From Ancalomicrobiaceae bacterium (GTDB lineage: Bacteria; Pseudomonadota; Alphaproteobacteria; Rhizobiales; Ancalomicrobiaceae), in NCBI GenBank assembly GCA_031291595.1, contig JARLIU010000312.1:1-33782 (forward strand): DNA of 33,782 nt, read 5' to 3'. Made by a program: the position numbers and the translations under genes. The notes under the pieces were generated by a model. That model saw only the letters and a program-made list of their open reading frames with translations. It was not told where the DNA came from and searched no databases. This document shows positions 7,553 through 15,871 of this stretch, one piece after another; position 1 is the stretch's first letter, and each line of letters starts with the position of its first letter.

Positions 7553-9243
7553 TCGTCACGCGTGAGGAAACCAGTCGGGCCCATCTGGCGACCGGAGTCT
7601 GGGGACGAGTGACGCTCGATCAGATCCTGGAGAAGAACGCCGCGACCAAGCCGGACAAGCTGGCGGTCGCCGACTTTGCCGATCGCTCCGAATGGACCAC
7701 CGGCCGGGCGCAGCAATTGACCTATCGCGAACTCGATCAGCGGGTCGAGACGCTCGCCGCCTTCTTCGCCGGCCTGGGACTCACCCCCGATTCGGTCATC
7801 GGCATGCAGATGCCACCGATGGCCGATGCCGTCGTGGTGTTCTTCGCCGCGATCCGTGCCGGCCTCATCGTCGCACCGATGCCGCTCGCCTGGCGCGAGG
7901 CGGAGGTGATCGAGGCGCTGACCCAAGTCGGGGCCAAGGCGATCGCCACCGTCGCCGAGACGATCGACGAGGCGCACGGCGAGCGGCTGCGCGACGTCGC
8001 GGCGGAAATGTTCCACATCCGCTTCGTTTTCGCCGCCGGCGGCAAGGTGCCGGACGGCGTCATCGATCTCGACCGCGTCTTCGACGAGACCGAGGGACTG
8101 GGCTCGGCGCCCAACATCATCCGCAAGGGCAATGCGGCCGACCACGCCGCCTCGATAGCCTGGTCGGTGCCGGCCGACGGCGGCACGGCGGTGCCGCTCG
8201 CCCGCGCCCACAACCATTGGATCGCCACCGGGCTGATGACGCTCTTGGAAGCCAAGATCGACCAATCCGCGGTGATCCTGTCGCCCTTCGCCGTGACGAG
8301 CCTGGCGGCACTCGGCGGTGCGCTGATGCCCTGGCTCCTCGCCTGCGGCACGCTGGTGCTCGGCCTGCCCCGATCCGTCGACCGTTTCGCCGAGACCGCG
8401 GCGGACTTCAAGGCGACGCACATTCTGACCCCGCAGCGCTTCGCCAAGCGCCTCAGCGAACGGCTGGACATGCTGCGGCAGGAGCCGATGCTGCTGGTCG
8501 TCGGCGGCGACCGGCCGGTCGACACCAATATGCCGCGCAGCCACGACATCGTCGATCTGACTCAGCTCGGCGAATTGGCGCTGATCGCCCGCAGGCGTCC
8601 CGAACCGGAAGCGCCGTCGCCGTTGCCGGTCGGTGCCGTCGGCGCACCGTCGGAGACCGATTTCGCCCCCCTCTTGTTCGAGGCACGGGTGAAGGCGGTG
8701 GCGCTGTCGGCGCGCGAGGCGTCCAAGCGCTCGGCCACCGTCGGGGAAGTGCAGTTGCGGGGGGCGATGGTGCCCGACCACGCCTTCAGTCCGACCGGCC
8801 GGGCGGTGGCGCTGAGTGCCGAGGAGCAATGGATCTCGACCGGCACTGCGTGCGAACTCGTCTCGGCGCATCCGGCGCGCTATGCGCTCAAGGGGCCGAT
8901 CGGCGATCGGATCGGCGTCGGCGGGCTCGGCATCGATCTGAAGCGCCTTGATGATCTCTACAAGTCGATCGACGGCGTCGCCGATGCCGCGGCCGTGCCG
9001 TTCCCCGATGCGACGAGCCTGCGCGTCGCCGCGCTCGTCGTGCCCGAACCAGGCCGCAGTTTCAGCCGCGAGGCATTCGTCGCGGCAGTCAGGGACAAGC
9101 GCGTCGGGCTGCACAAGCTGCCGGTTGACGTGTTCATCGTTCCCTCGATCGCCCGTTCGGGCAACGATCGCGTGTTGCGGGCCGGCATGGCAAGTCGCCT
9201 GGCGGGCCAGCAGGCAGCGACGGAGCCGCCGCCGGCCGCCTGA
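7549..9243 (+). CDS. ANL-superfamily (AMP-binding / acyl-CoA synthetase-like) protein lacking key catalytic motifs
   Basis: The product has 564 aa from the ATG at 7549, which overlaps the stop of the preceding gene (ATGA), so translation is probably coupled. The fold is recognisable: 'LDQILEKNAATKPDKLAVAD' and 'LTYRELDQRVETLAAFFAGLGL' match the start of acyl-CoA synthetases, and 'GDRIGVGGLGIDLKRL' (about 451-468) matches the A8 hinge. The P-loop motif A3, normally SGTTGxPKG, is replaced by 'WSVPADGGTAVPLARAHNHW' (about 203-222). The A10 lysine region, normally PxTxxGKxxR, reads 'ARSGNDRVLRAGM' (about 535-547) with Asn in place of Lys. No YGxTE motif is evident. In the family these residues bind ATP and catalyse adenylation, so the protein may not be an active ligase. 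A binding or regulatory role is possible; the substrate is unknown. Confidence 0.75.
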   Translation: MIVTREETSRAHLATGVWGRVTLDQILEKNAATKPDKLAVADFADRSEWTTGRAQQLTYRELDQRVETLAAFFAGLGLTPDSVIGMQMPPMADAVVVFFAAIRAGLIVAPMPLAWREAEVIEALTQVGAKAIATVAETIDEAHGERLRDVAAEMFHIRFVFAAGGKVPDGVIDLDRVFDETEGLGSAPNIIRKGNAADHAASIAWSVPADGGTAVPLARAHNHWIATGLMTLLEAKIDQSAVILSPFAVTSLAALGGALMPWLLACGTLVLGLPRSVDRFAETAADFKATHILTPQRFAKRLSERLDMLRQEPMLLVVGGDRPVDTNMPRSHDIVDLTQLGELALIARRRPEPEAPSPLPVGAVGAPSETDFAPLLFEARVKAVALSAREASKRSATVGEVQLRGAMVPDHAFSPTGRAVALSAEEQWISTGTACELVSAHPARYALKGPIGDRIGVGGLGIDLKRLDDLYKSIDGVADAAAVPFPDATSLRVAALVVPEPGRSFSREAFVAAVRDKRVGLHKLPVDVFIVPSIARSGNDRVLRAGMASRLAGQQAATEPPPAA

Positions 9244-10171
9244 TGCCGCAGCCGTCTGCGAACATGCGGCGGCGGAAAGCCGCGACGGGGTCCGGTGCTG
9301 GGCGGCAGCCGGTGCGATCGCCGGCGTGGCTCAGTTCGGCTTCGGCCCGAGTGGTTCGGCCGCCGGCTGGCAGCGCGGCGTGACCGGCGACGGTCGACCT
9401 GCCCCACCTGTCGATCTGCTGATCGCGGCGTTTTGGCTGCGGATACCGTCGCGCCTTGCGGCCGTGTCCGGCAGCTGACGGCTACGGCCGGTGCACATTT
9501 GTCCGAATTTGCCACTGCCGGGCGCGCCTGCCGGGGCGCAATTTGTAGAACTAATGGCCAGATCGCTTCAGCAATCCCGCCCCTGATGCAGCGCCACAAT
9601 ACGAAGAATGTAGACCGGATATGCTCGGTGTGGCCCGTCGGCAGGTGACGCCACCGCGCAAAACTGATAACAGGTAGTTAATCTTACTCATAACGAGTCG
9701 CTTGATTTCGCCGCCGCGAAGCAATTCACTCGATTGCCGCCGATGCGGCTATGCGGTCCGATGGGCTCACAATCAATGGGCCGCCTCTAGAAACGACTAC
9801 ATACGTTTTTCCATATTTGCTAATCAAATAATCAAATGTTTTTTAAATAATCGTGAACAGATGCCAGCCATTCGACACCTGCGTTTTGCGTATAGCTGGA
9901 AATATAGGTCATAAGCGGTCATACGACCGTCGCTGAAATACCACACAGCCGCAATTGACTAGAATTAAATAGTTGACGAAATCTGTCTCGTAGGCGATGT
10001 TCCTGCCCCGTGAGGACAGGTACAGTACGCCTGCGCGATGGACCAAAAGTATCATCCGATGGGCATCGGGGCCCACGACAGCCACGGAACGCGCCGTCTT
10101 CAGCGGCAAGCAGCGGCGGTGCCCGAGCAGGTCGCGCAAGCGGAGGCGAACGGAGCGGAAAGGCTGTCTTG
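9244..10171. other. Long gene-poor region with an AT-rich block
   Basis: There are 928 bp with no supported gene. Positions 9244-9650 are GC-rich and contain only chance frames. About 9660-9990 is strikingly AT-rich for this window, with runs such as tttttt and aaataatcaaa, and carries a short inverted repeat, cggtc-atac-gaccg (near 9916-9929), with TTGACT (9955) and TTGACG (9973) that could serve as -35 boxes for the lysR gene. Such an AT-rich block upstream of a LysR gene is a plausible regulatory region or a trace of transferred DNA. Confidence 0.45.
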
Positions 10172-11050
10172 ATGCAGAACATCCCCACGGAACTCTTGAG
10201 AGCCTTCATTGCGGTGATTGATCTGAAGGGATTCACGCGGGCCGGTGCGCACCTCGGCCGTTCGCAACCGGCGATCAGCCTGCAGATCAAGCGCCTGCAG
10301 GATCTGGTCGGCGCGCCGCTGTTCGAACGCGAGAACGGCGGCTCGGTCGTCACCGACACCGGTCGGGTGGTCGAGGCCTACGCCCGCCGCATCCTGTCGC
10401 TCAACGACGAGTTGGTCGCCAAGCTCGCCGCCCGGGATTTCGGCGGCACGATCCGCATCGGCATGGCGTATGAGTATGCCGAATACCTCCTCGCCAAGCT
10501 TTTGAACCGGGTCGGCTCGCGCAAGCGCAAACTCAACTTCGAGGTGACGCGCAACTATTCCGCGCGGCTGCTGGCGAGCCTCCGGGAAGGGTCGCTCGAT
10601 CTCGTCTGCGCCATTGCGGATGGCACCGATTCGGACGATCTGAGCCTGCGCTGGTCGGAACCGCTGTCGTGGCTCGGCCTGCCGGAAATTTTCGCCGAAA
10701 CCAGCCGGCCGCTGCCGCTGGTCGTCTATCCCGACGGATGCTTCTTCCGCAACGAAATGGTGCGGGCCCTCACCCGCATCAAACGCCCCTACGAGATCGT
10801 CTACACCGGCGAAAGCCTGTCGAGCCTCACCGCCGCCTGGCGGTCCGGCTTCGGCGTCACGGCGCTGCCGACGCGCTCGATCGAGGACGAGGATCGCCGC
10901 CGCTTCCTCGGCCACAGCTATGGCCTGCCCAAGCTCGCCGACATGGCGAGCGGCATCTACGTCACACGCTCGCCACTCAATCCCGATGCGCAGATGCTGG
11001 CGGGTGCCTTCGCCGATCTGTTGCGGCAGGACGACGTGCCCGTCGCCTGA
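10172..11050 (+). CDS. LysR-family transcriptional regulator
   Basis: The protein has 292 aa, typical for the family. The N-terminal winged helix-turn-helix covers about residues 5-65: 'LLRAFIAVIDLKGFTRAGAHLGRSQPAISLQIKRLQDLVGAPLFER', with the usual 'SQPAIS.QI..LE' recognition helix. A type 2 periplasmic-binding-like effector domain follows from about 90 ('GTIRIGMAYEYAEYLLAKLL') to the end. The start chosen is ATG 10172 with GGAAAGG about 8 nt upstream; the frame stays open upstream but with Arg/Ser-rich nonsense. LysR proteins usually control a neighbouring divergent gene, but none is next to it here, so its target is unknown. The HTH and the family's 'LrhA-like' flavour are visible; the effector is not. 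Confidence 0.9.
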   Translation: MQNIPTELLRAFIAVIDLKGFTRAGAHLGRSQPAISLQIKRLQDLVGAPLFERENGGSVVTDTGRVVEAYARRILSLNDELVAKLAARDFGGTIRIGMAYEYAEYLLAKLLNRVGSRKRKLNFEVTRNYSARLLASLREGSLDLVCAIADGTDSDDLSLRWSEPLSWLGLPEIFAETSRPLPLVVYPDGCFFRNEMVRALTRIKRPYEIVYTGESLSSLTAAWRSGFGVTALPTRSIEDEDRRRFLGHSYGLPKLADMASGIYVTRSPLNPDAQMLAGAFADLLRQDDVPVA

Positions 11051-11275
11051 CGGCGCGCCGACGGTTGCGCAGATGGTCGAGCAATACCGTCGGCGCATTC
11101 GTGCCATGCAGCCGTGGCTGGTGTTCGTGCGGCAACAATTCGGTCAAGATTTCTTGGCAGAGAGACATCCACTTAATATGAACGTCGCAATTCGCCTCTA
11201 TAGAGGCGGCATCCTGGAGTGGGCGTACGCCTGCGCCTATCGATTCTCCATCCAGTCATTCGTCGGGTAACGGCC

Positions 11276-11386
11276 GTGCAACAGTTGATGCGCTTCGTCG
11301 GCAGATTCGAACGCCCCAGCTTGTTCGACCTCACCCTCATGCTGTGTCTGCTGGTTCTCGCGGGACTGGCGCTGCAGCTGAACTGA
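11276..11386 (+). CDS. Possible 36-residue membrane peptide
   Basis: A short frame starts at GTG 11276 (or ATG 11288) and ends at TGA 11384-11386. The end of the product reads 'RFERPSLFDLTLMLCLLVLAGLALQLN': a charged amphipathic N-terminus followed by one clean hydrophobic helix of about 18 residues. This arrangement is unlikely to be random, and single-helix peptides of this kind are common in alphaproteobacteria, but there is no family match I recognise. The ribosome site is weak (gggtaacg). It lies 225 bp downstream of the LysR gene. Confidence 0.35.
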   Translation: MQQLMRFVGRFERPSLFDLTLMLCLLVLAGLALQLN

Positions 11387-11909
11387 GATCGCACATGGCG
11401 CCCGCCGGCCACCGGTGGTCGCCGCATGCGCGGAAAGCCCGCGCACCGCATTGGACAGCGGGAGTGATCTGTCGGTTCTCTTGGGAAATCGGGCGGCGGC
11501 TCGACCGGGCGCCCGCACGACAGCAGTGCGTTCGGAGGCAATCGCCGAGGCGATCCACCGGAACGCTGAATTGCGGCTCTATGAATAGATTAGGGCGCTG
11601 ACTCAGCTGTCACACGCTCCCATGTGACGGCATCGCGCTCCAGGCGTTGCGCGCCATCAACTCGGTCCCGAACAGGATGGTTGTAGCTGGGCCCGCAGCA
11701 ACGCCGGCGCAACGCCGCAGATGCACGGCGATCGGCAGCAACAGTCAGGATGGTCTGGAGAGTTCGGTTCCGCGGCGGCGGTTCGCTCGGACGGGAGCAC
11801 ATCCCTGACGATCCGATCGCTTCGACTCGGGGCGCGCTGGGCTGAGCCCGGCCAGCGAATCATCGGTCGTCACGCCGGTCGGATCCGGCGGCAAGTGCGG
11901 GCGCGGTGA
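11387..11909. other. Intergenic region without recognisable gene
   Basis: Mixed-composition DNA of about 520 bp between the small plus-strand frame and the small minus-strand gene. A short inverted repeat (gtcaca...tgtgac) lies near 11611-11630. Nothing else stands out. Confidence 0.4.
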
Positions 11910-12095
11910 TCAGAGCACGCGCGGCAGGTAGAGGACGACATCGGCGAGCGCCACGACGAGCATGAAGCCCAGGGCGAAACGCACGCGGCGCGCGTCGGCG
12001 CGGGAGATTCCGGTCTGTTCGTGGGGGGCGGAGTCGGCGGAATTCGGCTTGATGTCGGACAGGACTGCGACAGCGGTATCGCTGGAGAATGCCAT
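11910..12095 (-). CDS. Small single-helix membrane protein (61 aa), function unknown
   Basis: From the ATG at 12095 the product is 61 aa: a polar N-terminal half, then 'RADARRVRFALGFMLVVALADVVLYLPRVL', where positively charged residues precede one transmembrane helix (about 39-58). A purine-rich ribosome site, AGCAGGGGG, lies about 6 nt upstream, which supports the start and the gene. The frame is open further upstream but loses sense. No family recognised. The topology rule predicts the N-terminus in the cytoplasm. It is upstream of, and not part of, the recJ transcript (recJ ends about 208 bp away and is also minus). Confidence 0.5.
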   Translation of the reverse strand: MAFSSDTAVAVLSDIKPNSADSAPHEQTGISRADARRVRFALGFMLVVALADVVLYLPRVL

Positions 12096-12302
12096 TATAT
12101 GCCCCCTGCTTCTCTGACGAGAGAAAGCGATGTTCGGACGAATTTCGTTATCAACGAGTAAACGGGATCGTGAGTATTCGCTGGGATGGGGCAGGAGCAA
12201 GGCATTTTGCCACGGCGGCTGTCGGTCTTCGCGGAGGCGTTGCCGCATTGCATCACCCTGTTGGCCCCAGATGGTGTCACCTCGCCGGTCCCCATCCGCC
12301 CC

Positions 12303-14135
12303 TCAGCCCAAGCCGAGTTTCGGGTCGGCAGCATCGAGAACACGCAACTGCACTTTCGGCTCGCCCTGCCAGTGGTCGAGCGTCAGACTGCCGGCGACAT
12401 GCAGCGGCCGGCCGCGCGCCGACAAGAGAAGGTCGCCGAGCGGCTCGCCGGCCGCGCGGAAGGCAATGGCCTTGAGGCTGGAGCCGTCACCCGCCGTCAA
12501 CGACAGGCGCACATGTCCCTGGCCGACCGCATCGGCAAAGGCGATCCGGTGCGCCGGGAAGGCGAATATGGGCTCGGCGTGACCGGAACCATAGGGCCCG
12601 GCCCGATCGATTTCATTCACAAACTCAACGCTCGCGCCGCCCGCCGTCATCACCCCGTCGATGAGCAGCGTGCGGTCGCCGGCCGCCGTTGCAACCGTGG
12701 CGGCGAGACGCTCGGCCAGAAACGCCTTCAGATCGCTGACGCGGGGGCGCGCCACACTGAGGCCGGCCGCCATGGCGTGGCCGCCGCCTTTGACCAGAAT
12801 GCCGGCCTCGACGGCGGCGCGCACGGCGCTGCCGAGGTCCACGCCGGCAATCGACCGGCCCGAACCGGTACCGATTTCGCCCTGGTCGAAGGAGAGGGCG
12901 AACGCCGGACGCCGCCAGCGCTCCTTGAGGCGCGAGGCGATCAGGCCGACGATGCCAGGGTGCCAGTCGTCGGAGGCAGCAACGACCAGCGGACCGGGGT
13001 CGCCGCCAGGCCCGACCTCGAGCGTCACCTGGGCATCGGCCGCTTCGACGGCCAGCGCTTCCAGTGTCTGGCGCTCGCGATTGAGCCGGTCGAGTTCGGC
13101 GGCGAGCGATTCCGCTTGCACCGGATCGTCGGTCGACAGCAGCCGGGCACCGAGCCCGGCCTCGCCGATGCGGCCGCCGGCATTGATGCGCGGACCCAAC
13201 AGGAAGCCGAGATGATAGGGCGTGACCGGGCCGTTCAGCCGCGCCACGGCGGTCAAGGCGGCGAGCCCGATGTTGGCCCGGCGGCGCAGCGCCACCAGCC
13301 CCTTGACCACGAAGGCGCGGTTGAGCCCGACCAGGGGGACGACATCGGCAACAGTTCCGAGCGCAACGAGATCGAGCAGGCCGAGCAGGTCCGGCTCGGA
13401 ACCGGTGGCAAATCCGCCGCGCCGCCGCAACTCGCGGCTGAGCGCCGCCAGCACCAGGAACGTCACGCCGACCGCCGCCAGATGGCCGAGGCCGGAGAGG
13501 TCGTCCTGACGGTTCGGGTTGACCAGCGCCACCGCGGGCGGCAGCGCCGCACCGCACTGGTGGTGGTCGACGACGATCGTATCGAGACCGATGCTGCGCG
13601 CCGCCTCCAGCGCCTCGAAACCGGCGGACCCGCAATCGAGCGTCAACAAGAGATCGGCGCCACGGCGCTTCAGGTCGCGGATCGCCTGCGGATTGGGGCC
13701 GTAGCCCTCGGTCAGCCGGTCGGGGATATGGGTGATGCAGGGGCGACCGAGATGGCCGAGATAGCGGGCGACCAGCGCGACCGAGGCGGCGCCATCGACG
13801 TCGTAATCGCCGAAGATGGCGATCGTCTCATTGCCGAGGACGGCATCGGCGATGCGCGCCACCGCGACGTCCATGTCGGTGATGACCGACGGGTCTGGCA
13901 TCAGCTCGCGGATGGTCGGATCGAGAAAGCGCGCCGCCGCGTCGATGCCGACACCGCGGCCGGCCAGCACGCGCGCCAGGATGTCGTCGAGCCCGTGGCG
14001 CTGACGGATCGCACCGGCTGCAGCGGCTCCAGCCGCATCCAGCCGCTCGCGCCAGAAGCGCCCGCCCGCCGAGTTCACGACGCCGAGCACGGGCCGTACG
14101 TCGCTGTCAGGTTCAGAGAAGCCGCCGAATCGCAT
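12303..14135 (-). CDS. recJ: Single-stranded-DNA-specific 5'-3' exonuclease RecJ
   Basis: The protein has 610 aa, a normal RecJ length. RecJ degrades single-stranded DNA 5' to 3' in RecF-pathway recombination, mismatch repair and base excision repair. The DHH phosphoesterase core shows 'IFGDYDVDGAAS' (107-118, metal-binding Asp residues), 'LTLDCGS' (164-170) and 'VVDHHQ' (188-193). 'LLGPRINAGGRIGEA' follows, and the DHHA1 domain has 'GSGRSI' and 'VKGGGHAMAAGLS'. The C-terminal OB-like domain ends with 'LDHWQGEPKVQLRVLDAADP'. All expected residues are present. The start at 14135 gives 'MRFGGFSEPD', a usual alphaproteobacterial RecJ N-terminus. In many Rhizobiales recJ follows glpX; here it is about 12 kb away on the other strand. 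Confidence 0.95.
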   Translation of the reverse strand: MRFGGFSEPDSDVRPVLGVVNSAGGRFWRERLDAAGAAAAGAIRQRHGLDDILARVLAGRGVGIDAAARFLDPTIRELMPDPSVITDMDVAVARIADAVLGNETIAIFGDYDVDGAASVALVARYLGHLGRPCITHIPDRLTEGYGPNPQAIRDLKRRGADLLLTLDCGSAGFEALEAARSIGLDTIVVDHHQCGAALPPAVALVNPNRQDDLSGLGHLAAVGVTFLVLAALSRELRRRGGFATGSEPDLLGLLDLVALGTVADVVPLVGLNRAFVVKGLVALRRRANIGLAALTAVARLNGPVTPYHLGFLLGPRINAGGRIGEAGLGARLLSTDDPVQAESLAAELDRLNRERQTLEALAVEAADAQVTLEVGPGGDPGPLVVAASDDWHPGIVGLIASRLKERWRRPAFALSFDQGEIGTGSGRSIAGVDLGSAVRAAVEAGILVKGGGHAMAAGLSVARPRVSDLKAFLAERLAATVATAAGDRTLLIDGVMTAGGASVEFVNEIDRAGPYGSGHAEPIFAFPAHRIAFADAVGQGHVRLSLTAGDGSSLKAIAFRAAGEPLGDLLLSARGRPLHVAGSLTLDHWQGEPKVQLRVLDAADPKLGLG

Positions 14136-14239
14136 GCGGCCAAAGTAGCGCGGACGCGAGAAATGCTGAAGGGTTGGCGTGTCGATCGCGCAGATGCCGG
14201 CTTTACCCAGAATTTGAAGATCTGCGCAAGCACAGCGTC

Positions 14240-14316
14240 GTCATTGCGAGCGCAGGCGAAGCAATCCAGAGGCTCAGATGAAGAGTCTGGATTGCTTCGC
14301 TTGCGCTCGCAATGAC
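14240..14316. repeat. GTCATTGCGAG-type palindromic element
   Basis: Arms of 31 bp (14240-14270 and 14286-14316) are reverse complements with one mismatch, around a 15-nt loop. Each arm starts gtcattgcgagcgca and ends caatccaga. This is a well-known dispersed palindrome type in proteobacterial intergenic DNA. It lies just past the 3' end of the flavin oxidoreductase gene (minus) and before recJ, so it may act as a transcript end or processing site. Confidence 0.85.
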
Positions 14317-14337
14317 CGATATTGCGTTCATTCCGAC

Positions 14338-15384
14338 TCAGTTCAACTTCGCCTTGATCCCGGCGGCGACCAGCGGCTTCACTTGGCTGCCCAGACGTTC
14401 GATCGAGGCAAGCGCCGCTTCGTGCGGCAGGCCGCCCGAGCCCTGGATCATGGTGACGCGATCGATGCCGCCGAGCGCCTCGTACATGCGCACGATCTTG
14501 GCGGCGACCGTCTCCGGGCTGCCGGCGGCGAGCGCCCCCAATGGCGAGACCTGGGCGTCGTATTGGCTGGGCGTCACCGGTGGCCAGCCGCGCTCGCGGC
14601 CGATGCGATTGAAGCCGGCCTGGTAGACGGGGAAGAAACTGGCGTGCGCCGCCTGATCGGTTTCCCCGACATGGCCGTGCACATGCACGGCAACCGACAG
14701 CGCCTCCGGCGCTTTGCCGGCGCGGCGGCCGGCATCGCGGTAGAGGTCGATCAGCGGCCGGAAGCGATGCGGCTCGCCGCCGATGATGGCGACGACCAGC
14801 GGCAGACCAAGCAGGCCGGCGCGGACAAACGACTGCGGCGTGCCGCCGACGCCGATCTTGACCGGCAGCGGATTCTGCACCGGGCGGGGATAGACGCCCT
14901 GGCCGGAGAGCGACGCACGATGCTTGCCGGCCCAACTGATCGTGGTTTTCTCTCGCAGCTTCAACAGGAGATCAAGCTTCTCCGAAAATAGCGCGTCGTA
15001 GTTGTCGAGATCGAAGCCGAACAGCGGATAGGATTCGATGAACGAACCGCGGCCGACGATGATCTCGGCGCGGCCGTTGGAGATCAGGTCGAGGGTGGCG
15101 AACTGCTGGAACACCCTGACCGGGTCGTCGGAGGACAACACGGTGACGGCGCTGGCGAGCCGGATGCGGCTGGTGCGGGCGGCAATGGCGGCCAGCAGGA
15201 TGGCCGGGGCCGAGGCGAGGAAGTCGGGGCGGTGGTGCTCGCCGACGGCGTAGACGTCGAGGCCGACGCGATCGGCCAATTCCGCCTCTTCCAGCATGTG
15301 GGCGACACGGGTGGCGTCGCCGCGCACCTCCGCCTCGCTCGGCGCCATGCCGGTGTCCACGAATGTGTCGATGCCGATTTCCAT
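14338..15384 (-). CDS. LLM-class (luciferase-like) flavin-dependent oxidoreductase
   Basis: The protein has 348 aa, the usual length of the bacterial luciferase-like TIM-barrel family, which use FMN or F420. Family stretches include 'ADRVGLDVYAVGEHH' (about 37-51), 'RIRLASAVTVLSSDDPVRVFQQFATLDLIS' (73-102), 'GRAEIIVGRGSF' (104-115), 'KIGVGGTPQSFVRA' and the C-terminal 'GSPETVAAKI'. The 'GEHH' motif is typical of this monooxygenase group. The N-terminal 'MEIGIDTFVDT' starts at ATG 15384 behind AGCGAGGG at 8 nt. The substrate is not predictable; members desulphonate, oxidise aldehydes or reduce xenobiotics. It is likely a single transcript separated from recJ by the palindrome at 14240. Confidence 0.88.
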   Translation of the reverse strand: MEIGIDTFVDTGMAPSEAEVRGDATRVAHMLEEAELADRVGLDVYAVGEHHRPDFLASAPAILLAAIAARTSRIRLASAVTVLSSDDPVRVFQQFATLDLISNGRAEIIVGRGSFIESYPLFGFDLDNYDALFSEKLDLLLKLREKTTISWAGKHRASLSGQGVYPRPVQNPLPVKIGVGGTPQSFVRAGLLGLPLVVAIIGGEPHRFRPLIDLYRDAGRRAGKAPEALSVAVHVHGHVGETDQAAHASFFPVYQAGFNRIGRERGWPPVTPSQYDAQVSPLGALAAGSPETVAAKIVRMYEALGGIDRVTMIQGSGGLPHEAALASIERLGSQVKPLVAAGIKAKLN

Positions 15385-15871
15385 GGGGGCGGGCCCTCGC
15401 TGTCGATGTCAGATTTCGGCAGCATATAAGGATTTTTGGCTAGGGCGTCGACGGGTGAGGCGGGAGAATTGGCGAGCGAAGAGTGAACGGTGTGGAGCGG
15501 GAGGCAGGACGATGGGGGAATCTTCGTCGAGCACAGGGGGGGCTGTTGGCCGGAATCCATCGATCCTTGTGCACGCGCCGGTCGCGCGGTCGAAGCCATT
15601 GGAACCGCGAGCCTTGGGCAACCATGCATCGATGACGCGTTTCGCACGGATGCTTCCGCCACGACCGCCGAGAACGAAAACGATGTCCCAACATGCGTGT
15701 TGCGGCATGGACACGCGTGCCTTTGAGTTGCAGAACGATGCGCGCCCGATCTGTTGCTTCTATACTGGTAGAAACACGTGTTACCAACACTAACATGCAG
15801 ATAGCTTAATATCTTAATTCGGCATTAACCCGGCAACCCCACTCTTTTCTTTGAAAAGATGGGGGGAGCCC
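15385..15871. other. Divergent intergenic region with an imperfect palindrome
   Basis: This separates the flavin oxidoreductase (minus) from the chemoreceptor (plus). About 15385-15720 shows no gene. The last 130 bp turn AT-rich. At 15766-15786 TGGTA-gaa-ACACGTGTTACCA forms an imperfect palindrome around aacacgtgtt (15773-15782), a candidate operator. A hairpin over the chemoreceptor ribosome site is listed separately. Confidence 0.5.
15837..15868 (+). promoter_or_regulatory. Hairpin overlapping the ribosome binding site of the chemoreceptor gene
   Basis: ccccactcttttc (15837-15849) pairs with gaaaagatgggg (15853-15864) through 12 pairs, one bulged C and a 3-nt loop. The G run of the right arm is the start of the purine-rich ribosome site GGGGGGAG (15861-15868) of the GTG start at 15872. 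Folding would hide most of that site. Confidence 0.5.

Noticed and set aside
9295-9914. Short open frames in the gene-poor region before the LysR gene
   Set aside because: No ribosome sites, no domain or membrane pattern; not supported as genes.
10010-10171. Upstream start for the LysR gene
   Set aside because: The 54 extra residues are Arg/Ser/Gly-rich and unlike any LysR N-terminus; the HTH begins properly after ATG 10172.
12186-14315. A 709-codon open frame on the plus strand across recJ
   Set aside because: It is exactly antisense to recJ, which has all its motifs. The antisense product is Arg/Asp/Gly-rich with no domain, as expected from high GC.
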